The position numbers and the translations under genes were made by a program. This document shows positions 1-10,465 of a stretch of DNA of 64,000 nt, in pieces. The notes below the pieces were generated by a model that saw nothing but the letters and a program-made list of their open reading frames with translations, ran no database searches and was not told where the DNA came from. The DNA comes from Siphonodentalium dalli (Eukaryota > Mollusca > Scaphopoda > Gadilida > Siphonodentaliidae): NCBI GenBank assembly GCA_032622095.1, contig CP136064.1, forward strand, positions 145,285,954-145,349,953, in the 5' to 3' direction. Positions within the stretch are counted from its first letter, which is position 1, and every line of letters starts with the position of its first letter.

Positions 1-643
1 TACATTTGGCCAGGAACGGCGAGCGTTGAATAAGAAATTAGCTAAAAACTGGAAAAAATCCGACTGACAGGAATCAGGAACAGAGATATAAGCTCATATT
101 TCTCGCGTTTTACGCTATGTAAAAATACATATTGAACATCATTCGAAAGGTTAGCATAATTATCCCCTTCATTAATATTGCAACATTTAGACACTAATAT
201 TGCGAATAAAGCGTACATTTGGCCAGGAACGGCGAGCGTTGAATAAATGTTGCAATCTTAATAAAGGGGAGATGCTAACCTTTCGAATGATGTATAATAT
301 GTATTTTTACATAGCGTAAAACGCGAGAAATATGAGCTTACATCTCTGTTCCTCGATACCGGTTTATCGGATTTTTCCCCGTTTTTAGCTAATTTCTTAT
401 TCAACGCTCGCCGTTCCTGGCCAATTGTACGCTTTGTTCACAAAATAGTGTCTAAATGTTGCAATATTAATGAAGGAAAGGTGCTAACCTTTCGAATGAT
501 GTATGATATGTATTTTTACATAGCGTAAAACGCGAGTAATATGCACTTATATCTCTGTTCCTGATTCCTGTTAGTCGGATTTTTCCCCCAGTTTTTAGCT
601 AATTTCTTATTCAACGCTCGCCGTCAATCCCTCTCTATGTCAC
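1..643. repeat. ~200-bp repeat in inverted and direct copies
   Basis: Three copies of one ~200-bp sequence are visible. The first (about 1-212) is in minus orientation. The next two (about 246-440 and 450-640) are in plus orientation. They share the segments that include CTAACCTTTCGAATGATGTA and TTATTCAACGCTCGCCGT. Positions 1-33 also recur directly at 213-245, so the orientation flips at about 246. No coding signal is seen. The family is not recognised. A foldback MITE or a rearranged satellite is possible. Confidence 0.75.
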
Positions 644-759
644 AAACGCGAGTAATATGCACTTATATCTCTGTTCCTGATTCCTGTTAGTCGGATTTTC
701 CCCCCAGTTTTTAGCTAATTTCTTATTCAACGCTCGCCGTCAATCCCTCTCTATGTCAC
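528..759. repeat. 116-bp tandem duplication
   Basis: Positions 528-643 and 644-759 are almost identical. Both run from AAACGCGAGTAATATGCAC to CTCTCTATGTCAC. This is a recent tandem duplication of the right part of the third ~200-bp repeat copy plus about 20 bases of flank. It ends exactly where the DNA polymerase remnant begins. Confidence 0.85.
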
Positions 760-760
760 A

Positions 761-991
761 TACAGAATGAACAAAGGGCATGAAGATTTCAACAATCGAA
801 TCAATGTCACAATTGCTGCATTCGTCACGGCTGAAGCCAGGCTCCAACTTTTACAGCACTAATTAGAATCTGTTGGAATCAGAGCTGTTTATTGTGATAC
901 GGATTCTCTTGTGTATATGGACACAACGGTAACTTGTGTATCCAGAGACAGTCCGAACAAGAAAACTAAGATGCATGCATCAGGTCACCCA
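761..991 (+). pseudogene. Family-B DNA polymerase fragment, Polinton/Maverick-like (broken)
   Basis: The frame starting at 761 reads through a stretch containing NVTIAAFVTAEARL and then YCDTDSLVY at 890-916. The second is motif C of family-B DNA polymerases (the YxDTDS catalytic aspartates, codons 896-898 and 902-904). The arrangement of an 'AAF.TA.ARL' helix about 20 residues before YxDTDS is, from family knowledge, typical of protein-primed polymerases of Polinton/Maverick elements and related DNA viruses. An in-frame TAA at 860-862 lies between the two motifs, and there is no homology outside about 75 codons, so this is a dead fragment. The left edge coincides with the end of the 116-bp duplication. 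The assignment to Polinton rather than a DNA virus is inference. Confidence 0.7.
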
Positions 992-1934
992 TGAACTATT
1001 TAGCAATAGAATAATTAAGTTCGGTTGCGGTTTCACAACGTTACAACTGACATACGATTACACAAGACACACCTTGAATGTGGAACTATGTAAGAGTGAA
1101 TATTAATGTTCTAAATCCCATGTTTCACCTTTAGTTGTGATTGGGGGGGGGGGTCGTACTTTATTAACACGCAAGTAGTGTAATTAAGTACGGTAATTAG
1201 AAGTAACAAATCGTTTAGTTTCTATCGTATCGACTGAAAGGGGTGAGCAGATTATTGGTGATGAATGTTCTCGTTAGCTGTCAATATAATATGCATATTT
1301 GCCCCGTTACGTTTATACACTGTAGCATTGGCGGGCCAGAGTGTGTTGACATGTTAATTGTTTGGTTCATTAATAACAGATCAGCGGGGATTTGTCGTGA
1401 AAACGTACACGTATACGTGGAAATATGCTACGGTTACGGTTAAATTAATGGTTCTTCTATTACATCACCGTGTATACTCGGTTTAAATAGGTATATTATA
1501 TAGGGACGTGTGCTCAATTTTGAGCAGTTGCAACAGAAGCAGCAAAAAAGGGTGTACAATTGGCAAATGATGAGGGGCGGTGTGACGTGTAACTAGGATT
1601 GAAATTAGATATGCAATTTGGAGATTATTGGATGAGGGATGTTATATTAATTATATTAAAGGGACGAGAGGGTTTAGTTGTCGAAAATATTTGTTCCAAA
1701 CACCGTAAACAGATCAATATTAAAACGCATACATTTTGGTTCAAATATACGATCACTATCCCTTAAAGGAATACGGTCCTGAAAAAACAATATTATTTTC
1801 TTTCAATATACCGATAATATATATATAAAATGTCCATTGGGCGCATATAATCTAATATTCGGCCGCCAATCGTTATTTTTATAACGATTCAAAAAAATTC
1901 CGAAGTTAGCCGAAGATTTTGTTGTAGACGAAGT
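992..1934. other. No gene seen
   Basis: AT-rich sequence with a G-run of about ten at 1,143-1,152. Short ORFs here have no recognisable domain. I see nothing else I can support. Confidence 0.5.
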
Positions 1935-2004
1935 CACGTGATCATCAGCCCGATCACGTGATTGTCACATGTAAACAGAAGCATAGCACGTGATCGAGCA
2001 CGTG
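1935..2004. promoter_or_regulatory. Cluster of four CACGTG E-boxes
   Basis: CACGTG occurs at 1,935-1,940, 1,955-1,960, 1,987-1,992 and 1,999-2,004, four times in 70 bases. Three are followed by AT and the first sits in GTCACGTGAT, close to the bHLH-leucine-zipper (USF/MITF/TFEB) consensus. A CpG-richer stretch follows at about 2,025-2,135. Such clustering can mark a promoter or enhancer, but no coding exon is recognisable downstream, so function is inference. Confidence 0.4.
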
Positions 2005-2869
2005 GTAACTCATTGACAACGCATAGATACGCGACGGCGGTATTTTAAGTTTGCATGTAGTCGATCGCGGCCTTTGACGATTGTCGCGTTATCACACTGC
2101 GAATGCAAAACTTCGCCGAAACATCGCCTTTCTCGTAATTAAATGTCGATCTTTATCGTGTTATTATTACTATTATTATATGTATCGCGATGTGTTGTTA
2201 CTATAAAGCCATGCCCGTATATTATTCAGTTTTGCGCGCATTTATCTATATAAACGCGTGCTCGTGTTTATATATATTTTTTCGTTACCGGAATAGTCCA
2301 AGTTATATTATATATGCATATCAAGATTGCATATATACGCGAAGACTTGCACAGTTATTAGGCAATTATCATCTCGTAAACATTCCAATTTCCAGATGCC
2401 ATTAGTCGTGTGTCAATACAGAGCGTTTCGTTTTAATTATCGTAACGCGGTAAAACAACACAAAATTGGTTTATTGCTGTCGGATTTAATCAATTATAAT
2501 CAAGTCATTCATTACCAATATGATATGTTCATTTTTCCTTGGTTATGAATCATGTAATTATTTGGGCAATATGGTGTTTATATATATTTCGGAATATTTC
2601 TTCCCCCACCCCAAAACAATCTAGCCGACTGTCACTGATGGAAATTCACTGCATCTATGCATGGTTATTGACCTATTAAATTAGCACTCTAGCGATGCGG
2701 TCTATTGAATATCCAGGTCATAAATCGACCTCTATGTGGCAATTACGCATAACAATAGGGTTATAAACATCCAATCATATATAACACTTTTTGAAGGAGG
2801 GATAATAATCCGGTTTAATATGGAATCACATATTCAAGTGCTCTTTATTCGCAATATATCGTAATAGTG
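2005..2869. other. No gene seen; locally CpG-rich start
   Basis: About 2,025-2,135 is richer in CpG than its surroundings; the rest is AT-rich. Small overlapping ORFs at 2,190-2,548 show no domain and biased AT-rich composition. No RNA gene or repeat was recognised. Confidence 0.45.
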
Positions 2870-3195
2870 AACGCTCTTTATTGCGTCAAGGTAAAGGGAC
2901 TCGACTTAGAACAGTTGTCATCGTGATTTTTTTTACTGATTACACCAATACAGGTCAATGCATGCTTTATATATCCTTCCAAGTCATAGCAATTTCCGCT
3001 TTATTAAACTCTTTTTATTCGTACCATATTAGGAAAACTCTTAACATGGAACGCTCTTTATGGAGCCATGGTGAAGGAAATGGGGAATCGACTAAGAATA
3101 GTTGTTATCGTGATTTATTCAACATACTCTCCACTTTAACTGCAATTGTATGTATTCGTAACCATGACTGACTTGTCAAATTAAACGCTCTTTAT
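2870..3195. repeat. Degenerate tandem repeat headed by AACGCTCTTTAT
   Basis: The 12-mer AACGCTCTTTAT occurs exactly at 2,870, 3,050 and 3,184. After the first two copies a related sequence follows (GG..TCGACT.AGAA.AGTTGT then ATCGTGATTT). This gives degenerate units of about 180 and 134 bp. Two further exact copies of the 12-mer lie at 4,034 and 4,076. The last copy in this block provides the stop codon of the minus-strand THAP frame. The family is not recognised. Confidence 0.6.
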
Positions 3196-3462
3196 TTGGT
3201 ATATGTAATCGGTTTCTGATGATTGCGCAACGGGTTTCCCACAGAAATCCCGCCAAATGGCACGTAAACGAACATCGTTTGGAAATGAATACAGCATTAT
3301 ACCTAACTGAGAGTCACTAGACCGGCCACAGCCGAAAACACTGCATTTATATGGCAATGTTACGAATGAATGATTGTAAATACGGGACACTCGGGGCATA
3401 TATACGGAAAATTCGTGAACATCGTGAACACGCGCCCGAATAGAGTTCACATGCCTGCTCAT
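3193..3462 (-). pseudogene. THAP zinc-finger domain fragment, decayed
   Basis: The minus-strand frame contains, at residues 38-74, YKCSVFGCG, then YSFPNDVRLRAIWRDFC. This matches the first half of a THAP domain: paired cysteines C-x4-C, the FP dipeptide and the central tryptophan. THAP domains bind DNA through a C2CH zinc site and are found in animal transcription factors and in P-element-type transposases. The second half (C-x2-H) is not intact: the expected cysteine position reads tyrosine in 'DYIYQIK', after which the frame stops. The codon usually encoding the initiator Met just before the domain reads TTG, although an upstream ATG at 3,460-3,462 keeps the frame open. I read it as a degraded exon or transposase remnant. 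A real first exon with a splice site inside the domain is not excluded. Confidence 0.6.
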
Positions 3463-3748
3463 GTTTTTATAAGCTTTATTTTTGACACGAAAGTGTTACC
3501 TACCCCGCTCAATCGGCCTTCTATAGTTTTATTGTCAAAACAATAACTTTCCAAACAGCGCTTAAGACAAATCACAAGTGAATATAACTCATCGCGCGAT
3601 GACAATTAACCATGTGTACACAATGCTATTGATATGCCCCGCAGTAATTCCATCACGCTCACGAGCTGATGTCTATTCCGGATTTTCCATCGTCATATAG
3701 GTAGACACAAATAACTCCGACTCCGATTCCGTGTTTTTAATTAGTTTA

Positions 3749-3770
3749 CCTCGCTTGACGTCATGCGAGG
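3749..3770. promoter_or_regulatory. Near-perfect 22-bp palindrome centred on TGACGTCA
   Basis: Flanks CCTCGC and GCGAGG enclose TTGACGTCAT; 20 of 22 positions are self-complementary. The centre is the full CRE (CREB/ATF) consensus. It lies about 290 bp upstream of the minus-strand THAP frame, in a CpG-richer stretch (3,700-3,840), so it may be an old promoter element of that gene. No transcript evidence is available. Confidence 0.4.
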
Positions 3771-4669
3771 TTTTGCGACGGAGATAGCCGACAACCGGTG
3801 GCGGTATTATTTATTTATTTCTCGGCTTAATTATTACGCGATTTTTATGGGACTTGGATTATTGTGATCACAATAGGGGTGGCTTTCCGATAGAGTTTTG
3901 TTGTTTCATGAGCACTGTAATCCCTTAAACATCATGCTTACATAAAGACCTACTAAATTTTACATAAACAAGAGTCTGATTGTGTTATAGAAGGCAGCAT
4001 AATGCTACTGGCTAATCACACACAAATGGTATAAACGCTCTTTATTATTTCCAAATAAGGAATTGAGCAACAAAGAACGCTCTTTATGTTTACCATCATA
4101 ATATAAAGAAACACCAGGAAAGTAACTTTTTATGCTTTGTTTACATAACAGTCGGCAAATTTACGACTATAACATAATGTTTATGAGATATTTCTCATTT
4201 GTATATTAACAAAGTGTGTCTATATTTGAATATTATTTCGTTTGTAGCGGTGGAAATATGTTCACATGATACCCACCAAGGCCTTCATACCTTTAAGGTA
4301 TACTACAACTGTTTTTCTTTTCAATAGCAGAATACAGAATGCTATTAAGAAGTGACACAAAACACAGAACATTTGTTTTAATTATAAGTATTAAGAAGTG
4401 AGAGATATGTGAGTCAAGGAAACCAGTAACGAAAGGCAATATTAACATGATTTGTCAGAGAATAATTGTTTACGTTCCAATGAATATGTACTGGAAACAA
4501 ACTGTCTGTACCAGACTTTCATAAACACAAATTATGTATTAATGATCATTAATGGTGTAACGACATATTTCGTTCTTTAATGTCTCAAATGAAAGTGTCA
4601 ATGACACTGTAGCTCAACTTTGAGAAGAAGTTAAATTTGTGTGATGAGCAATGAATGGAAAGATTTAGA
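3771..4669. other. No gene seen; two AACGCTCTTTAT copies
   Basis: AT-rich stretch. The 12-mer seen at 2,870-3,195 recurs at 4,034-4,045 and 4,076-4,087. Around 4,555-4,580 the sequence TAACGACATATTTCGTTCTTTAATG resembles, in direct orientation, a stretch at about 5,820-5,845 beyond the next repeat block, so the two may bound one element. Confidence 0.4.
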
Positions 4670-5760
4670 ATTGAATTTGGAAATCCAAATCCAAATCCAA
4701 ATCAAATGATCCCAAAATGACTCGTTCCCATCTGCATGTCATTATTAACATTCTTGACAAATTTTATGATGATCAGACTGAAAGTACGACCTGTAGCCCG
4801 TGCTAAAGAATTTAGTCATACAAAGAGTAAAATCCAAGATGGCTGCTGGCGGCCATGTTTTTTGGCCGAATAACCCCAAAATTACTCGTTCCCATCTACA
4901 TGTCAATATTATCATCCATGACAAATTTCATGATGATCAGACGAACAGTACGACCTGTGGACCGTGCTAATGGATTAAATTTTGAAATCCAAGATGGCCA
5001 CTGGCGGCCATGTTTTTTGTCTGAATGACCCCAAAATGACTCGTTCCCATCTACATTCCAATTTCAACAGCCATGACAAATTTTATGATGATCAGACTAA
5101 AGGTACGACCTGTAGCCTGTGCTAAAGGATTTAGTCATACAAAGAGTAAAATCCAAGATGGCTGCTGGCGGCCATGTTTATTGAGCGAATGACCCAAAAT
5201 GACTCGTTCCCATCTACATGTCATTATTACATTCTCGACAAATTTTATGATGATCAGACTAAAAGTACGACCTGTAGCCCGTGCTAAAGAATTTAGTCAT
5301 ACAAAGAGTAAAATCCAAGATGGCTGCTGGCGGCCATGTTTTTGGGTCGAATGACCCCAAAATTACTCGTTCCCATCCACATGTCATTGTTAATATCCAT
5401 GACAAATTTTATGATGATCAGGCTGGAGGTACGACCGGCAGCCCGTGCTAAAGAATTTAGTCATACAAAGAGTGAAATCCAAGATGGCTGCTGGCGGCCA
5501 TGTTTTTTGGCCGAATAACCCCAAAATTACTCATTCCCATCTACATGTCAATATTATCATCCATGACAAATTTCATGATGATCAGACAAACAGTACGACC
5601 TGTGGCCCGTGCTAATGGCCACTGATGGCCACTGGCGGCCATGTTTTTTTTCCGATGATCCCAAAATTAATAATCTGGTCTAAATGTTGATGTCAACAGC
5701 TATGACAAATTTCATAATGATCCGACCAAATGTACGACCTGTAGCCTGCATTGTTGACGC
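4670..5760. repeat. Tandem repeat, ~164-bp unit, about seven copies
   Basis: The landmark GACAAATTTTATGATGATCAG (with small changes) starts at about 4,755, 4,920, 5,074, 5,237, 5,401, 5,565 and 5,704. Spacing is 139-165 bp. Each good unit also carries AATCCAAGATGGCTGCTGG followed by CGGCCATGTTTTT, ACGACCTGTAGCC and ACTCGTTCCCATCTACAT. The last units are shorter and divergent. The AAGATGGC core matches the YY1-type motif, as in the repeats at 15,430 and 18,600. No protein is supported. Confidence 0.85.
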
Positions 5761-5854
5761 CTTACGTACACACATACACACGGACGACAAAGCCATGGCA
5801 ATAGCTCAAACTTTACAATTTAACGACATTTTCGGTCTTTAACAGTTTAATAGG

Positions 5855-6040
5855 GGCCCCCGGTGGTCCAGTCGGTATAGGGCCAGGTGATTTACGTCGT
5901 ACCAGGCCGTCCAGCGCTGACGAAGCTGGTTCTAACCCCACCATAGGGAGGGTGACCGGAATCGTGTATCTGGGCAAGTTTGTCAATTGCTTTCCGGGGG
6001 TCGGTGGTTTCTACACGCAGTGGAACAACTTCCCGGTGAA
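5855..6040 (+). mobile_element. tRNA-derived SINE candidate
   Basis: TGGTCCAGTCGG at 5,864-5,875 fits a Pol III A box, and GGTTCTAACCC at 5,928-5,938 fits a B box. They are 64 nt apart, compatible with a tRNA-like head having extra bases. A GC-richer body follows (GTCGGTGGTTTCTACACGCAG and AACTTCCCGG). This head-plus-body arrangement is typical of tRNA-derived SINEs. I did not find a clear poly-A tail or target-site duplication, so the ends are approximate and the family is not identified. Confidence 0.55.
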
Positions 6041-6381
6041 ATTTTCAGTGATGTTAGTAGAATGATAACATTCCCCACGTTGGAAAAGAGCCTGAGCACT
6101 AACTTATCAATTTCTCGCTTCCGAAAAATTCCATAATATGTCTTTAAACATATATATAAATCTCCGAAAAAAATATTTCTAAAGCATTAAACGATTTGCT
6201 ATATTTCCACTAGGGCATATATTTCATCTGATTTTGCGAGAATCCATATATACTTTTTCATGAGAATCCAGGGTAATTTGCGAGAATATAGATTTGGATT
6301 CTCGCCGAAATATAAGCCCAGATTTCACTCTGAAGTGTGCCTAAATGGCATAAATTGTACCTTGGTTCCCATGTTCGCTAT

Positions 6382-7106
6382 AAACTAGCTTGAAATTCGC
6401 ACACCAATGAATTTTTTTTCTTCAGAAAATTTACATTTTTATGACTCGCGACATAAATTGTCACCAATAAAAACAAATTTGATTCATCGTGGAAGTTAGT
6501 CGGTGACTATAAATAATGTCACCATTCAACTGAATGTTGTTGAATTCTATTGAGATGTGGAGCAGACAATATATTGGGAGGCTCGGAGGCTCCATAGCAT
6601 GAGGCCCCCACCCCCCTTTTTCGTATGCCGTATTCCATGCCCTGTTATGAGGTACGCCGTATTTCCGGCCCCTCTGTTAGGAGGTATTCGGTATTCCAAA
6701 AATACCGGTATTCGTACGCCGACCTTCCAAAAAATGAAGTTTTCATATATTTTTATGTATTCCATATGGTATTCCGTATTCCAACTTCTGTGTTAAGTGG
6801 TATTCCGTCTTCCATGGGGGTGGGGGTGGGGGCCTCCAGCATATGCTCCTCAATCCATACCAGATGTCAGTAAAAGTTTCCCATTTCATTATTTCAGTTC
6901 TTTAGCAATCTTAATCATTATATGTAATGCCCTGACCATGCTCAATACTAGCTTGAAATTGGCGAAACAATGAATTTGTTTTCTTCAGAAAATTAACATT
7001 TTTATGACTCGCGACATAATTGTCATCAATAAAAACAAATTTTATTCATCGTGGAAGTTAGTCGGTGACTATAAATAATGTCACCATTCAACTGAATGTT
7101 GTTGAG
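6382..7106. repeat. Direct repeat pair (~160 bp) flanking a spacer
   Basis: About 6,382-6,545 and 6,948-7,106 are near-identical. Both contain ATTTTTATGACTCGCGACAT and GGAAGTTAGTCGGTGACTAT, and both end in CAACTGAATGTTGTTGA. The first part of the unit (ACTAGCTTGAAATTGGC) occurs a third time at about 7,282. The 400-bp spacer holds the ATTCC-rich block described separately. Confidence 0.8.
6600..6830. repeat. Degenerate TATTCCG/GTATTCC minisatellite
   Basis: Short motifs of the type GTATTCC, GTATTCG and TATTCCGT recur irregularly. The block is bounded by a C-run at 6,606-6,618 (CCCCCACCCCCC) and a GGGGGTGGGGGTGGGGG tract at about 6,817-6,833. The flanking C and G runs are complementary. ORFs over this block are simple-sequence artefacts. 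Confidence 0.6.
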
Positions 7107-8290
7107 CATATTTCAACCAATTTTGGAAGTTTAAATGAATATTTTCTTCACACTCAAAGTCAATTGACAAATTTCAGGATTTTAGCCTGCTTCGTTGGGA
7201 CCAAATATTTGTTGTGCACACTGAAGGAACGTCTACCATCACTCGATAGGCCAGATTATGCCCTGACCATGCTATAAAGTATTAAACTAGCTTGAAATTG
7301 GCAAAACTATGAATTTTTTTGGTTGAACAAATTTACATGGGAATCTCCATAGAAAACGGTTATATTTCGATAAAAACGAAAGTAATGCGAAATGAAAGTC
7401 GGCACTGGCCAGAATTGTGCAGAATAACATATGAGTCAAGTTATATGCGAATATTTGACCTCATTCGATTAAATAGTCTCGTATTTAAGGAATCAATGCC
7501 AATGGCGCTCGGACATGTGGAAATTTTTTCCATCGCACTCGCAGACTGTAAGGCGGAATTGTGAAATGTAAACACGCATTACCTTTTGTGAGAATAACAC
7601 AAGCGCAGACTTTATCAAAGTAATGCAATACACAACAACAAATAGGATAAAACGGATATAAACACGGTATAAGTGAGAATAAACGTGGAAACAGTTGACA
7701 ACATTTGTTCGGTTATTCGGCAAAACCGAAGGTATAGATTTATGGTCACTAACAAGAAATTCAATTAATTGAGGAAAAACACCCACTGTCCTGAGTGGTA
7801 TTGATAAGCTGTTGGGGGGGGGGGGGGAGAGATATTAATTGTGTTAAAGTGCAATGGGAAGTATTTGCGGTTAAGGGTAATAAGAAATGTCTTATTGCAT
7901 TCTCATTGGGCTTAATCATAATTAGAGATTCCTTAAGTTATTGCGGTTAATCGAAATTGTCTATTAAATGTCAATTTTGATTCCCATAGAGATCATCAAT
8001 GATGTCTATGCGCAGGGTCGACGTGCCAATCTTCTCTATTTGGATTCCAATTGTTGGCTCATTAAATATGCACATATGCTTAAGATACAGTCGTGCACGA
8101 AGCGAGCTCCCGTAAGTCGGGTTTTGGATCCCATGCAGTTAATGAAAATATCATTGAAATAATCAGTTTCCCCCAATAAACAACCATATATTCAATATAC
8201 ATGTTTTGGAGCAGAATTAGGCAGTCCATATTGGACGCCATCATGGAATTATTTTTTTTTGGTTTAATTTTCACACATATTTATTAGTTA
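7107..8290. other. No gene seen
   Basis: AT-rich sequence with a G-run of about 13 at 7,814-7,827. Overlapping short ORFs on both strands at 7,319-7,786 have no recognisable domain. Nothing further is supported. Confidence 0.45.
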
Positions 8291-8297
8291 TGTGGAT

Positions 8298-9420
8298 GGA
8301 GTTCTCATTAAACCTCACATCCTTATATTGGTTACAGTAATGCCCAAAGTAATTGACCACTTAAAGGGGTACTGTACGCCATTTTCAATAAATTCCCGGT
8401 GATAACAACGATCTATTATCGATACTATATAGAAATATAAGTAATTTGAGTCGAAGATGTATTCTGTAAACGCTCAGGTTAATAGGCTATCTTAAAATTT
8501 AATAATTTAAAAGTTAATAATTTAATATAAATTGATTTTATGGCTCCAGCCATAAAATGGCGTCTCTTAAAATTGGAATTTCCGTGTACAAAATGTAATC
8601 AAATTATAATTGAGGGATACTGGATTAATAAAACAATTGCACACACGATCGTTTGAAACATTATGCTTATACGGGGAGAAAACCCAAGCCACTCATTGAC
8701 TAGTGACCATACACTAACTTAAATGAGTATATGGGACTGCTAAGCATATAATATAATGTTTATTTGATTCATTTGGTTGAAAACTGTACAAAAATTACTC
8801 GACAACGACAATTTGTATTTTTGCATTCCGGTAAATTTGCCATCCGTAACAATACTTCGTACTCAACAGACTTTCAAAAATTGGAAAAGTTGTTACCTTA
8901 TTCTCCGACTCGGGGATTATGGAAACCAACAACAACATCTTGTACAGTACCCCTTTAACCACATCAGAATTATTGGTAATTTTTCAGCATTTAAAATCCT
9001 GACAAATTACCCATTATTCAGCTGTGGTCAATTACTTTGTACATTACTGTATGAGGATTGAGTTATCATTACACCTCAAATCCTTATATTGGTTACAGTA
9101 ATGCCCAAAGTAATTGACCACTTAACCACAGCAGAATTATGGGTATTTTTTCAGCATTTAAAATCCTGACAAATTACCAATAATTATGCTGTGGTTAAGT
9201 GGTCAATTACTTTGGACATTACTGTATGAGGATTGAGTTATTATTACACCTCAAATCCTTATATTGGTTACAGTAATGCCCAAAGTAATTGACCACTTAA
9301 CCACAGCATAATTATGGGTAATTTTTCAGGATTTAAAATCATGAAAAAATACCCATTATTTTGCTGTGGTTAAGTGATCAATTACTTTGGACATTATTGT
9401 ATGTAGATGGAGTTAAACCT
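8298..9420. repeat. Tandem series of ~176-bp hairpin (self-complementary) repeats
   Basis: Each unit runs from CCTTATATTGGTTACAGTAATG through AAAGTAATTGACCACTTAACC and then back through its own complement (GGTTAAGTGGTCAATTACTTT, then ACATTACTGTATGAGGATTG). A single strand would therefore fold into a long hairpin. Unit starts are at about 8,311, 9,072 and 9,247; the last two are 176 bp apart. The first unit is split by the MITE at 8,365-8,954. The structure suggests a palindromic MITE that has become tandem. The family is not recognised. Confidence 0.8.
8365..8954. mobile_element. 590-bp TTAA-flanked MITE (piggyBac-like)
   Basis: AGGGGTACTGTAC (8,365-8,377) and its exact complement GTACAGTACCCCT (8,942-8,954) form 13-bp terminal inverted repeats. 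TTAA flanks both sides (8,361-8,364 and 8,955-8,958). The interrupted hairpin repeat reads GACCACTTAACCACA at the intact positions (about 9,116 and 9,294), which restores a single TTAA and confirms the insertion. No transposase is encoded, so it is non-autonomous. TTAA targeting points to the piggyBac superfamily. Confidence 0.85.
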
Positions 9421-9659
9421 CACATCAGTGTGTTGGGGATTTGGACCTTGACTTGGGACCTTTTGTTTTTAACGCGACAAATGCGCGTACACCTTATACA
9501 CAAATTTCTTATATAACCAGAGTTTTTCTCGGATAAGATGAGTTTGAAGCCTGCTTACATTTCAAAATGTTGTCAGTTTTATATTGTCTGCAGCGGAACT
9601 CAACGCGTTGAAGCAAAATTTAGAAAAGATAAAATGTGTACGTAATGAGACTATAATAC
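9421..9659. other. No gene seen
   Basis: Unremarkable AT-rich sequence between the hairpin repeats and the next repeat block. Confidence 0.4.
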
Positions 9660-10440
9660 AACTGAAAAAATAAACTGAGGGAGGGGTGGGCGATACAGGG
9701 AACTAAGGGTTGAACCGATATAAATTTGTAGAGCGATAACGACCGATGTTGACATATTATGCATCTGAACTCTACTGTTGCAACATGGCTATAAAATAGG
9801 GGGGTGTCAGAATCTTAGTCATCTCTATATAGTGCCAGAATAGTCATCTATAAGATGTTGGGTTGGTTATATGGACTCGGAGAAAAAGTGGTTTGTACCG
9901 ATGAACTGACATAAATTAGTGGAGCGATGTTGCATCGCGACTGTACTAAAGCAGCAATGATTTAAAATGGGGGGGGGGAGGGAAGTCTGAAATTATCTAT
10001 CTCTATAGATGGCACCAGGATTATATAGATAGGAATAGCAATTGATATACGTATACAGTATACTATAGTAATACCATAGACATATAAGTACAAATATCAC
10101 GTGATAAAATATTACGTAACGTGAATATACCGATGAAAGAAATAAATAAATTGGACCGGGATTAGAGGTTGGGTTGGTTATACGTGGATAATTGGATATG
10201 GAATTCATACCGATGAAACGATACAAATTAGTGGAGCGATAATGACCAATGTTGACACTTACCGGTAGTCAGGCTACGCGCGAGAGAAAATAGGGGTTGA
10301 TACGATAGACCAAAATAAATTTGTCAGGTGATAATGACCAATGTTGACCTATAAAGTAACGCGACTATACCGTCGCATAATTATCAGGTGTAACCGGTCA
10401 AATATGAACTCTAGTGACCAATATAGAACAGGTCAGAAAA
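9660..10440. repeat. Degenerate repeat block with 'ACCGAT..TAAATTAGTGGAGCGAT'
   Basis: A motif built from CCGAT(GA)A, (A)TAAATT(A/T)GT(G/A)GAGCGAT and GACCAATGTTGAC recurs at about 9,712, 9,898, 10,210 and 10,310. Several G-runs (for example 9,969-9,978) lie within it. Spacing is irregular (100-310 bp), which indicates an old, broken-up tandem repeat. Confidence 0.5.
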
Positions 10441-10465
10441 CATTCGCAGGGCCCTAATTGGCCTA

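Noticed and set aside
6557-6873. Overlapping ORFs on both strands at the ATTCC-rich block
   Set aside because: Simple-sequence translation artefacts, no domain.
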